A stretch of DNA of 5,588 bases from Planctomycetales bacterium (GCA_011772275.1 WVZU01000293.1:1-5588), one strand, 5' to 3'; positions 1 through 5,445 are shown, counted from the stretch's first letter. Numbers and translations are program-made. The notes: generated by a model not told the origin, from the sequence alone.

Positions 1-147
1 TAAGAGGGTTCGGTTAAGAGTGTTCGGTTAAGAGGGTTCGGTTAAGAGTGTTCGGTTAAGAGTGTTCGGTTAAGAGTGTTCGGTTAAGAGTGTTCGGTTA
101 AGAGTGTTCGGTTAAGAGTGTTCGGTTAAGAGTGTTCGGTTAAGAGT
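1..147. repeat. 14-bp tandem repeat array (10 full units plus a 7-bp partial)
   Basis: Ten head-to-tail copies of the unit taagagtgttcggt start at 1, 15, 29, 43, 57, 71, 85, 99, 113 and 127. A 7-bp partial copy (taagagt) at 141-147 ends the array. Only one position varies: units 1 and 3 read taagaggg while all others read taagagtg, so the left end alternates G/T with a 28-bp superperiod. The array begins exactly at the window edge and probably extends further left. Each unit junction contains TTAA, which puts a TAA on both strands, and 14 is not a multiple of 3. All six frames are therefore closed and the array cannot encode protein. The near identity of the units points to recent expansion by slippage or unequal recombination. 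No function can be assigned. Confidence 0.98.
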
Positions 148-161
148 ACATTTCATCGCAG

Positions 162-210
162 TCTTAACCGCCACTCTTAACCGGATACTCTTAACCGACT
201 TGCTTAACCG
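162..210. repeat. Degenerate inverted copies of the 14-bp repeat core
   Basis: Four copies of the reverse complement of the array core lie at 162-170 (tcttaaccg), 173-183 (actcttaaccg), 187-197 (actcttaaccg) and 202-210 (gcttaaccg). Their right ends are 13, 14 and 13 bp apart, so the array's period is kept while its orientation is reversed. The intervening bases differ between copies, unlike the near-perfect forward array. The 11-bp core at 137-147 can pair perfectly with 173-183 across a 25-nt loop. The conserved part, cggttaagagt, is the likeliest functional or replicating core if there is one. Confidence 0.85.
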
Positions 211-474
211 CTTTCCACAGGCCAAACAATATCGCTGAGTGAAAAAACTGCGCCCATTGCTGGCAGCCATCGCACTCAATTCCCCTCTTCAATGGACCAT
301 CTCTTTTCTATGTCAGTCGGTTTTTACCCACAGATTCCTCCGAAGACTCGAAAATGGAAGGCGGCGGGCGGAGGGCCGTGGGTTGAGCCAACGGGTCGTG
401 TTGGGACCCCCCTTTGACGCGGGTCCTTTCTTGCCTTTCCTCCCGCGTTGCCGGCCCTTTGTCTGGCGTTTATT
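211..474. other. Intergenic region downstream of coaD, no gene seen
   Basis: I find no credible coding sequence between the repeats and the coaD stop. The open frame crossing it on the plus strand starts from a GTG at 239 and then runs antisense through nearly all of coaD. The region is AT-richer near 220-330 and purine/GC-rich near 350-400. A 5-bp inverted repeat (gggtc at 393-397, gaccc at 405-409, 7-nt loop) is the only hairpin I see downstream of coaD. It lacks a T-run, so I do not call it a terminator. A 9-mer one base away from the DnaA-box consensus occurs at 324-332 (ttacccaca). Confidence 0.6.
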
Positions 475-978
475 TTACGGCGAGCCCAATTTGTCGCGGA
501 GGGCCTTGGCGACCGGGCGGGGGACGAACCGCAGTAGTTCGTCTTCCCCGGCCATGGAAGCAATCTGCTTGATCAATGAACTGGAGACGTGCGAGTATTC
601 TTCGCCGGCCATCAGGAACACGGTTTCCACGTCGGGGTCCAACTTCTGGTTGGCCAGCGACATGGTAAATTCCGCTTCCATATCCGACAAGGAACGCACG
701 CCACGAATCATGACCCGTGCGTTGCACGCGCGGACAAACTCCACCGCCAGGCCACAAAACGATTTCACTTCCACGTTATCCAATCCGGCCGTTACCCGTT
801 GGACCAGCTCCATCCGCTCTTCCGTCGTGAACAACGACTCTTTATCAATATTGACACCGATCCCGATCACCAGCCGGTCCACCAGCCGGCTGCAACGCTG
901 GATGACATTCAAGTGTCCCAGCGTAATGGGATCGAAGGAGCCGGTGTAGACGGCGACATGCAGATCTCGTTTGGACAC
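475..978 (-). CDS. coaD: Phosphopantetheine adenylyltransferase (PPAT, CoaD)
   Basis: This enzyme transfers AMP from ATP to 4'-phosphopantetheine, giving dephospho-CoA and pyrophosphate. It is the penultimate step of coenzyme A synthesis, in the cytoplasm. The 167 residues match the normal bacterial length (about 160). Family hallmarks are intact: the N-terminal strand YTGSFDPITLGH (11-22) with the T/HxGH nucleotidyltransferase motif TLGH at 19-22, the RGVR segment at 92-95 followed by a conserved acidic stretch, FLMAGEEYSHVSSSLIKQ (121-138) with the SSS nucleotide-binding turn, and a C-terminal helix. The start is GTG (976-978), supported by AGGA (minus strand of 988-991) nine bases upstream. 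The stop is TAA. It lies 129 bp behind the aminotransferase-like gene on the same strand, so co-transcription is possible but unproven. No key residue is missing. Assignment is firm from family knowledge. Confidence 0.97.
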   Translation of the reverse strand: MSKRDLHVAVYTGSFDPITLGHLNVIQRCSRLVDRLVIGIGVNIDKESLFTTEERMELVQRVTAGLDNVEVKSFCGLAVEFVRACNARVMIRGVRSLSDMEAEFTMSLANQKLDPDVETVFLMAGEEYSHVSSSLIKQIASMAGEDELLRFVPRPVAKALRDKLGSP

Positions 979-1033
979 GGCGTTTGTTCCTGAGGCCAGG
1001 GGGGGATGAGAAAAGCCTTGCGGGGATGCGCGA

Positions 1034-1060
1034 AATCTAACTCTTCAGGACCAATGTAAA
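1034..1060 (-). promoter_or_regulatory. Weak candidate promoter for coaD
   Basis: On the minus strand TTTACA (1055-1060) matches the sigma-70 -35 hexamer at five of six positions. It is followed after 15 bp by TAGATT (1034-1039), which matches the -10 at four of six. The spacer is short and the -10 poor. The position, about 55 bp before the GTG start, is reasonable. This is only a suggestion from sequence similarity. Confidence 0.22.
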
Positions 1061-1107
1061 GTCGCGAGAAGGCGAGGGCAATCGAGGGTTCGATTCTGGT
1101 TGGCCGG

Positions 1108-2283
1108 TCACGGGTCATGGGTAGTCTGCAGGGCCTGGATCAGCCGGTCGAGATCCTCTTCGTTGTTGTAGGCGTGGGGGCTGATCCGCAGGCGGCCGTC
1201 ACGGTAGCTGACCACGACACCCTGCCGCAACAATTGCTGTCTCAGCAGGCCCATGTCCCCCGGCCAGGTAAAGGACACGATGCCGCTGCGGCGCTGGCCG
1301 TCACGGGCCGAGGCGATGGTAGCGCCGGCGTCCGTGAGTCGCTGGCAGGCCAGGTCGGTCAACTGAAGAATTCTATGGGCGATCTGGGGAACGCCAAATG
1401 ACATCAGCAGCTCCAGGCTGGCCCCCAGGGCCAGGTTGCCGACGATGTTTTCCGAGCCCCCTTCGAAGCGGGCCGCGGTCGGCTTGAGGTCGAGCTGGAT
1501 GTGATCAAAGTCGTGTTCGCGGACCACGCTGTGCCAGCCGACGCCCCAGGGATGCAACAAATCCAAGTGATCCCGGCGGACGTAAAACAAACCCGCCCCT
1601 TCCGGGCCCAGCATCCATTTGTGGCCGTCGGCGGCCAGAAAGTCGACCGGTGTCCGGCTGACATCGAGCGGGAAAATGCCGAGCCCCTGGATGGCATCCA
1701 GGAACAACAGCGCGCCATGTTCGTGCGCCAGGGTTGCCAGTTCGTCAACGTCGTGACGCCAGCCGGAGGCAAATCCGACCCAGCTGACGGCGACGATCCT
1801 GGTTCGCTCGTCACAAGCCGCGGCCAGTTGGCTGAGGTCCACACGACCCTGGTCGACGGGAACCCGGCGCGTCTCCACGCCCCGCGACGCGAGGTTCATC
1901 CAAGGGTAGAGATTGGAGGGGAACTCGTTGGCCAGCGTGACCACGTTGTCACCCGGCTGCCAGGGATACCCTTCTGCCACCAGGCAGATGCCGGCCGTCG
2001 TGTTCTTGACCAGTGCCAGCTGGTCCTCCCCCGCGCCCATCATCCCGGCGGCCACGCGACGCACGGCTTGCACGCGACGGTTCCAATCGGACCAGACCGT
2101 GGCCCCGTGAACGGCTGCCTGTTCGGCCCAGGCGACCACCGCCTCGCAGGCCGGACCGCTGATCGGCGCGACCGCCGCGTGGTCCAGATAGGCGAGTCGT
2201 TCAGCGACCGGCATCTGGCGGCGAAAAGCGTCCCAATCGGGCGTCCCCTGGCCGTGATTTGCGGACTCGCTGTGCATGGACAC
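1108..2283 (-). CDS. Class V aminotransferase-like PLP enzyme (isopenicillin-N-epimerase/NifS-like fold)
   Basis: This is a fold-type I PLP enzyme of the class V group, presumably cytosolic, with unknown substrate. Visible landmarks in order: YLDHAAVAP (32-40) at the N-terminal substrate loop, KNTTAG (93-98) for the PLP phosphate, NEFPSNLYPW (119-128), FLDAIQGLG (194-202) with Asp196 for the pyridine nitrogen and Gln199, ADGHKWMLGPEG (218-229) with Lys222 as the Schiff-base lysine, RFEGGSEN (272-279), and RLRISPHAYN (364-373) with an Arg likely to bind a substrate carboxylate. The mobile-loop cysteine of SufS/IscS is absent (355-365 reads GVVVSYRDGRL) and the SufS-type HHAN histidine segment is replaced by EFPSN. 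A true cysteine desulfurase is therefore unlikely; an epimerase, lyase or transaminase is more likely. The drawn start is GTG, but an ATG two codons later (2275-2277) has CAGGG five bases upstream and may be the real start (389 residues). The stop is TGA. It is divergent from the small membrane-protein gene. Confidence 0.93.
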   Translation of the reverse strand: MSMHSESANHGQGTPDWDAFRRQMPVAERLAYLDHAAVAPISGPACEAVVAWAEQAAVHGATVWSDWNRRVQAVRRVAAGMMGAGEDQLALVKNTTAGICLVAEGYPWQPGDNVVTLANEFPSNLYPWMNLASRGVETRRVPVDQGRVDLSQLAAACDERTRIVAVSWVGFASGWRHDVDELATLAHEHGALLFLDAIQGLGIFPLDVSRTPVDFLAADGHKWMLGPEGAGLFYVRRDHLDLLHPWGVGWHSVVREHDFDHIQLDLKPTAARFEGGSENIVGNLALGASLELLMSFGVPQIAHRILQLTDLACQRLTDAGATIASARDGQRRSGIVSFTWPGDMGLLRQQLLRQGVVVSYRDGRLRISPHAYNNEEDLDRLIQALQTTHDP

Positions 2284-2334
2284 CCTGGGCCTGCGAGGAA
2301 ATGCGGTCGATGGTGATCGCGGCAGCCCGGCAAG

Positions 2335-2363
2335 TGGAACCGCCTATCGGCATGAATTATACT
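2335..2363 (+). promoter_or_regulatory. Candidate promoter for the small membrane-protein gene
   Basis: TATACT at 2358-2363 matches the sigma-70 -10 hexamer at five of six positions. Seventeen bases upstream, tggaac (2335-2340) is a poor -35 (three of six). Initiation would fall near 2370, leaving a leader of about 45 nt before the ATG at 2414. The AT-rich island at 2352-2371 stands out in a GC-rich gap. It overlaps the -10 of the opposite-facing promoter. Confidence 0.35.
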
Positions 2364-2382
2364 GAAATATTCGGCTGGTTAA
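2356..2382 (-). promoter_or_regulatory. Candidate promoter for the class V aminotransferase-like gene
   Basis: The minus strand carries a perfect TATAAT at 2356-2361. The best -35-like hexamer is TTAACC (2377-2382, four of six), with a short 15-bp spacer. Initiation near 2349 would give a leader of about 65-70 nt before the start codon. The -10 is convincing and the -35 is not. Confidence 0.42.
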
Positions 2383-2413
2383 CGGCGAATCACGCAAATT
2401 CCGACGACCTACG

Positions 2414-2596
2414 ATGAAGGCCATGAGCATTTCGGGGATTGTTTTCGGCATCCTCATTGTGGTGATTTTCACGCTGGATCTGACGCCGCTGAAGATCCCC
2501 TTCGGCCAGCCCAGCGCCACGCTCGATATCGGCTTCATGATCGCCGGAGGGCTGATCACCTATCTCGGCTGGTCCGCGATGAAAACCTCGACCTAG
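2414..2596 (+). CDS. Small two-helix membrane protein, unknown function
   Basis: A 60-residue hypothetical protein. It has two hydrophobic segments, about 5-23 (SISGIVFGILIVVIFTLDL) and 38-54 (DIGFMIAGGLITYLGWS), joined by a polar loop with TPLKIPFGQPSAT. It ends in a short basic/polar tail, MKTST. This looks like a hairpin-type inner-membrane protein. Glycines spaced within both helices (G8, G12; G40, G45, G46) would allow tight packing. I do not recognise a named family. It is credible as a gene because its amino-acid composition is coherent, it is the only minority-strand gene in a gap otherwise lacking one, a candidate promoter precedes it and a terminator-like hairpin follows. There is no good Shine-Dalgarno before the ATG at 2414. 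The in-frame ATG at 2423 is preceded by AAGG only two bases away, too close to be useful. Function is unknown. Confidence 0.68.
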   Translation: MKAMSISGIVFGILIVVIFTLDLTPLKIPFGQPSATLDIGFMIAGGLITYLGWSAMKTST

Positions 2597-2620
2597 CCCC
2601 CACACCGGCCGACACCTGCC

Positions 2621-2643
2621 GTCGCGCTGGCGACTCGATTTTT
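2621..2643 (+). terminator. Candidate rho-independent terminator after the small membrane-protein gene
   Basis: The stem gtcgc (2621-2625) pairs with gcgac (2630-2634) around a 4-nt loop gctg. A run of five T (2639-2643) follows after four bases. It begins 25 bp behind the small gene's TAG. The stem is short but fully paired and GC-rich. It lies between two convergent genes; on the opposite strand it lacks a T-run, so it should act mainly in the plus direction. Confidence 0.5.
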
Positions 2644-2662
2644 CTATCCGCCAGCCCGGACC

Positions 2663-2681
2663 GGGGGCGGGGGGAGGCGGG
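2663..2681 (+). other. G-rich tract, possible imperfect G-quadruplex
   Basis: Runs of 5, 6, 2 and 3 guanines, separated by single C, A or C bases, lie in the convergent gap just past the terminator candidate. Only three runs reach three G, so a canonical three-tetrad quadruplex would need a bulge; a two-tetrad form is possible. No function is evident. Confidence 0.3.
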
Positions 2682-2709
2682 CTACCCTTCGGACCTGGCC
2701 AGGGCCACA

Positions 2710-3498
2710 TCAGGCGGCACGCGAGTGGGGCGCTGGAGCCCGCAGGATGGATTGGGCGGCAGGGGTTGAACGTCGGTGGGGCAACTGAGCGGCAATTTGT
2801 GAAATCGTCCGCACTTGCAGCTGGCCGTCGTCGCGACGACGAGCGACGTGTTGCAGCAAACGTTCCAGGGACCTGAGCGATTGCCGATCCCCACTTACCA
2901 GATCGCCCAACACGACGTGACACAAGCCGCCGCCCGACATGGCCCGGTCGATCCGCCGACGGATCGCCAGGCCGCCGGTACGCCCGGAGTCTTCAGCAAA
3001 CAGGAAGGAGGCTTGCATCTCCCAGAGCCCAAATCGTAACGTGCGGATCGGATGCCTGACGCGACGACGGCCCGTCGCCACGTGATCGCGGACCACCATG
3101 CAGATGCCGGCACGGACCAGGGCGTCAAGCCGCGCGGGGGGCGCTCCGCCAGGGAGCATCAGCGAGGTAATCTCCAGTCCGGCCGCCTTCGCAATCGACA
3201 AATGCCGCTGCAGATCGGTCCGCGCCAAATCACCCCCCGCCTGCGAATCCCGCTCGTCGCCCTGAGGGTACAGCGCGATCTCGTGCGATATTTGTCCAGA
3301 CAATAACTGCGGGACGAGCGGGTCCCCCGTCAAATCACTCAGACCCCAGCTAACCGCCATCTGAAATTCTTCAAACAGCTCAGCGTAACGTCCCATCATC
3401 CGCTCGCACACGGACACAGAGCTTGTCTTTGCTGAGGGCAGGCGGATCGAAAAACAGGTGACTCGCTGAGGGACATTCGACGGTGGCAAGAGGCGCAT
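2710..3498 (-). CDS. Polysaccharide-deacetylase-like protein lacking the metal-binding motifs
   Basis: A 262-residue protein of uncertain function. The overall pattern resembles NodB/polysaccharide-deacetylase-fold proteins: an N-terminal strand (VTCFSIRLPS, 13-22), a helix ending in AVSWGLSD (48-55), SHEIALYP (71-78) where these proteins often have a conserved His, a helix followed by ITSLMLPGG (110-118), GLWEMQASF (157-165), CHVVLGDLVSG (193-203) and a terminal helix LERLLQHVARRRDDGQLQV (211-229). The catalytic features of carbohydrate esterase family 4 are not visible: there is no TFDD at the N-terminal strand and no HxxxH after SHE. It may be a non-catalytic homologue or another fold. No signal peptide or membrane segment is seen. 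I chose ATG 3496-3498 because AGGA (minus strand of 3507-3510) sits eight bases upstream. A longer TTG start at 3553-3555 adds 19 residues and runs through the duplicated ribosome site, so it is less likely. The stop is TGA. It is convergent with the small membrane-protein gene. Confidence 0.82.
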   Translation of the reverse strand: MRLLPPSNVPQRVTCFSIRLPSAKTSSVSVCERMMGRYAELFEEFQMAVSWGLSDLTGDPLVPQLLSGQISHEIALYPQGDERDSQAGGDLARTDLQRHLSIAKAAGLEITSLMLPGGAPPARLDALVRAGICMVVRDHVATGRRRVRHPIRTLRFGLWEMQASFLFAEDSGRTGGLAIRRRIDRAMSGGGLCHVVLGDLVSGDRQSLRSLERLLQHVARRRDDGQLQVRTISQIAAQLPHRRSTPAAQSILRAPAPHSRAA

Positions 3499-3500
3499 CA

Positions 3501-3532
3501 CAATTTTCCTGGGCAGCAATTTTCCTGGGGGC
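3501..3532. repeat. 16-bp tandem duplication carrying a ribosome-binding site
   Basis: caattttcctggg occurs at 3501-3513 and again at 3517-3529, giving a 16-bp period. On the minus strand each copy reads CCCAGGAAAATTG, so the AGGA Shine-Dalgarno core is duplicated. The proximal copy is eight bases from the ATG at 3496-3498 and the distal one 24 bases away. Only the proximal copy is well spaced. Confidence 0.85.
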
Positions 3533-3695
3533 AAACATTTCCCGGAGGGGAACAAGGGTGGGATTCAAGGAACGGCATGCAGGGAGCAGAAACCGTCCCC
3601 ACAGGACGATCAGCCACTTCGGGCAGTCCAACCGCGCCGATCCGGGACCTCTTTCGTCACCGCGCCCCATGGATGGCACTTTGTGTCAGGGGACG

Positions 3696-3717
3696 AAAAA
3701 CGGCCAGGACCCCGGCC
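3696..3717 (-). terminator. Weak candidate terminator downstream of cobA-hemD
   Basis: On the minus strand GGCC (3714-3717) can pair with GGCC (3702-3705) across an 8-nt loop, followed after one G by TTTTT (3696-3700). The T-run is well placed but the stem is only four pairs, so strength would be low. It lies about 120 bp behind the cobA-hemD stop. Confidence 0.28.
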
Positions 3718-3780
3718 CCCCCAAGGGGCGAAAGGTCGTTGGGCAGCACCGCGCGGCGAGCCACCATCCTGTTCGGCCAG

Positions 3781-3794
3781 GCCAGCCGGCTGGC
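3781..3794. repeat. 14-bp perfect palindrome
   Basis: gccagccggctggc is identical to its reverse complement. It lies about 45 bp behind the cobA-hemD stop codon. It could fold into a 5-bp stem with a CCGG loop or be a dimeric protein site. No T-run follows on either strand, so it is not a classical terminator. Confidence 0.6.
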
Positions 3795-3839
3795 ATGACG
3801 CAATCAGAGCGGGTGACGACTGGGCAAGGCGGGCAAAAT

Positions 3840-5387
3840 CTACTGGCCCGGTTTCGGGTCGCCGCCGGCTGCGGACTGCTTGTCTGCCACCATCGCGTCG
3901 ATCAAACCATCGGTGGTGTAATCGACCGCTTCGACGTGGGGCGGATAACCCAGCTCGCGTAACGTCTCCGAAGTCACCGGGCTGATACTGGCCACCCGGC
4001 TGCGACGCAGCAGATCTCCGAACATGGCGGCCAACGACCGCGCAATGGCAGAGCTGGTGACGGTGATCCAATCGACCTGTCCGGCCTGCAGGGCCTGGCG
4101 AACTTCCTCGGCCGGTTGAGCAACATCGCGGCTGTGGTAGACGACGATTTGATCGACCTGGCCGCCGGCCGCCGTCAACCGCTGTGCCAACACATCGCGC
4201 CCCCGGCTCGCTCGGCACAGCAGGAACCGCCTGTTTGCCGCCCCGGCGGCCAGCGCGTCGGCCAGGGCCTCGGCGCGGTAGGCGGCAGGTTCCACATCCG
4301 CTTTGAGGTAATAATGCCCCAAGGCTTCGGCCGTTCGCGGTCCGATCACGGCCAGTTGGGTGTCCCCCAAACACCGCAGATCGCCCTGCCGCTGCCAGAT
4401 CCTGTCCAAGAGGGATCGCACACCATTGGCGCTGGAAAAGACCAGCCAGTCGTAGGTCGCCAGTTGATCGAGGGCTTGATCGACCGGGCTCCAATCCGCA
4501 GGCGGCTCGATGGCAATCGCAGGCTGGACCATACAACCAGCACCCCGCTCGACCAGCTTGCCACACATTTCCGCAGCCTGGTGCAGGGGTCGCGTCACCA
4601 GGACCGTCTGGCCGGTCAGCGGCCGTTTGCGGGACCAGCTGAAGAGGGTCTCCGGCCGGCAGGCCTGGCCAATCATCACGACTGCCGGGGGTCGCAGTTT
4701 TTCTTGATCGATCTTGTCGGCGACTTCGCCCAGCGTCGCGGGGATCACCTGCTGATCCGTCCAACCGCATCGCCGCACGATGACAGCCGGCGTCGACGTC
4801 GCCAAACCGGCCTCGATCAGCGCCGACGACCAGGAGGGGGCCGTGGTGATGCCCATGTAAAACACCAACGTCCCTGGAAACCTGGCCAGCGCCGCAAAGT
4901 CGACTTTGGGGGGACCGTCCTGTCCCAATTGTTCCTGGCCAGTCACCAGGGCCACCGCGGAGGACCCGTCGCGGTGTGTTACCGGGACCCCTGCCAGGCT
5001 GGGCGCGGCGAGTGCAGCCGTGATTCCGGGCACGATCTCAAAGCCGATCTTGCCGGCCACCAGCGCTTCCAGTTCTTCGGCCATCCGCCCAAAGACGGCC
5101 GGATCTCCGCACTTCAGCCGCACCACCTCCAGCCCCGCCGCCGCTCGATCCACCAGCAATCGATTGACTTCCTCCTGCGACATGATCCGCCCCTGTCCGT
5201 GGCGGCCCAGGCAAATGGTCTCGGTCCCGGCACGGGCGTGCAGCAGGATCAGCGGATTGGCCAGGTAATCGTACACGACAACATCCGCGGACCGCAGCAA
5301 CTGCACTCCACGGACCGTGATCAGCCCGGGGTCTCCCGGTCCCGCCCCCACCAGATAAACGCGACCTGTCTTGCCGGATGTGATCAT
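3840..5387 (-). CDS. cobA-hemD: Fused uroporphyrinogen-III C-methyltransferase / uroporphyrinogen-III synthase
   Basis: A 515-residue cytosolic bifunctional tetrapyrrole enzyme. The N-terminal domain (about 8-250) is SUMT, which uses two S-adenosylmethionines to methylate uroporphyrinogen III at C2 and C7, giving precorrin-2 for siroheme or cobalamin. The C-terminal domain (about 257-500) is HemD, which cyclises hydroxymethylbilane to uroporphyrinogen III with inversion of ring D. SUMT marks are VGAGPGDPGLIT (13-24), YDYLANP (39-45), RLKCGDPAVFGR (90-101), VPGITAALAAP (119-129), GVPVTHRD (133-140) and FYMG (176-179). HemD marks are LTGQTVLVTRP (257-267), WLVFSSANGV (314-323), AVIGPRTAEAL (346-356), ITVTSSAIARSL (441-452) and SPVTSETLRELG (469-480). 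The fusion order is a known arrangement. The third SUMT motif departs from the usual RLKGGDPFVFGRGGEE at several positions. The ATG start has GAGG three bases upstream, a tight spacing. The stop is TAG. No other tetrapyrrole gene is in the window. Confidence 0.97.
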   Translation of the reverse strand: MITSGKTGRVYLVGAGPGDPGLITVRGVQLLRSADVVVYDYLANPLILLHARAGTETICLGRHGQGRIMSQEEVNRLLVDRAAAGLEVVRLKCGDPAVFGRMAEELEALVAGKIGFEIVPGITAALAAPSLAGVPVTHRDGSSAVALVTGQEQLGQDGPPKVDFAALARFPGTLVFYMGITTAPSWSSALIEAGLATSTPAVIVRRCGWTDQQVIPATLGEVADKIDQEKLRPPAVVMIGQACRPETLFSWSRKRPLTGQTVLVTRPLHQAAEMCGKLVERGAGCMVQPAIAIEPPADWSPVDQALDQLATYDWLVFSSANGVRSLLDRIWQRQGDLRCLGDTQLAVIGPRTAEALGHYYLKADVEPAAYRAEALADALAAGAANRRFLLCRASRGRDVLAQRLTAAGGQVDQIVVYHSRDVAQPAEEVRQALQAGQVDWITVTSSAIARSLAAMFGDLLRRSRVASISPVTSETLRELGYPPHVEAVDYTTDGLIDAMVADKQSAAGGDPKPGQ

Positions 5388-5445
5388 CGACCTCTACCCA
5401 TGCCCCGCGGAACGCCGGTCCGAGATGCCTGTTGCGCTTGCTTAC

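Larger units (their letters stand above)
3499..3839. other. 341-bp intergenic region between cobA-hemD and the deacetylase-like gene
   Basis: I see no supported gene here. The open frames crossing it are continuations of frames antisense to, or overlapping, the flanking genes, with low-complexity Arg/Pro/Gly-rich translations. The region contains the 16-bp tandem duplication next to the downstream gene's start, a weak terminator-like structure at 3696-3717, a 14-bp palindrome at 3781-3794 and a stretch (3676-3695) reminiscent of dispersed intergenic repeats. The length and the terminator candidate suggest that the deacetylase-like gene is transcribed separately from cobA-hemD. I found no clear promoter hexamers. 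Confidence 0.55.

Noticed and set aside
1..210. CRISPR array
   Set aside because: The units are contiguous 14-mers with no unique spacers, and no cas gene is present.
393..409. gggtc/gaccc hairpin as the coaD terminator
   Set aside because: Only a 5-bp stem, about 65 bp past the stop, and no T-run on the minus strand.
239..949. Long plus-strand open frame starting near 239
   Set aside because: It begins at a GTG without a ribosome site and runs antisense through nearly all of coaD. The translation is Arg/Ser/Pro-rich with no recognisable domain, so it is a shadow of coaD.
1079..1104. ggttcgattc resembling a tRNA T-loop
   Set aside because: The flanking five bases do not pair as a T-stem (gaggg against ctggt), and no acceptor, D or anticodon arm can be built around it.
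1501..2316. 271-codon plus-strand open frame
   Set aside because: It is fully antisense to the aminotransferase-like gene, whose PLP motifs prove the minus-strand frame. High GC keeps the opposite frame open.
2390..2923. 177-codon minus-strand open frame across the convergent gap
   Set aside because: Low-complexity Arg/Pro/Ser composition. It is antisense to the small membrane-protein gene and overlaps the deacetylase-like gene in another frame, with no motif.
3380..3679. 99-codon minus-strand open frame upstream of and overlapping the deacetylase-like gene
   Set aside because: Overlaps the better-supported gene in another frame, lacks a good ribosome site and shows no domain-like pattern.
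3610..4770. 386-codon minus-strand open frame overlapping cobA-hemD
   Set aside because: It is an alternative frame of the fused gene, rich in Gly/Arg/Pro. The real frame shows all SUMT and HemD motifs.
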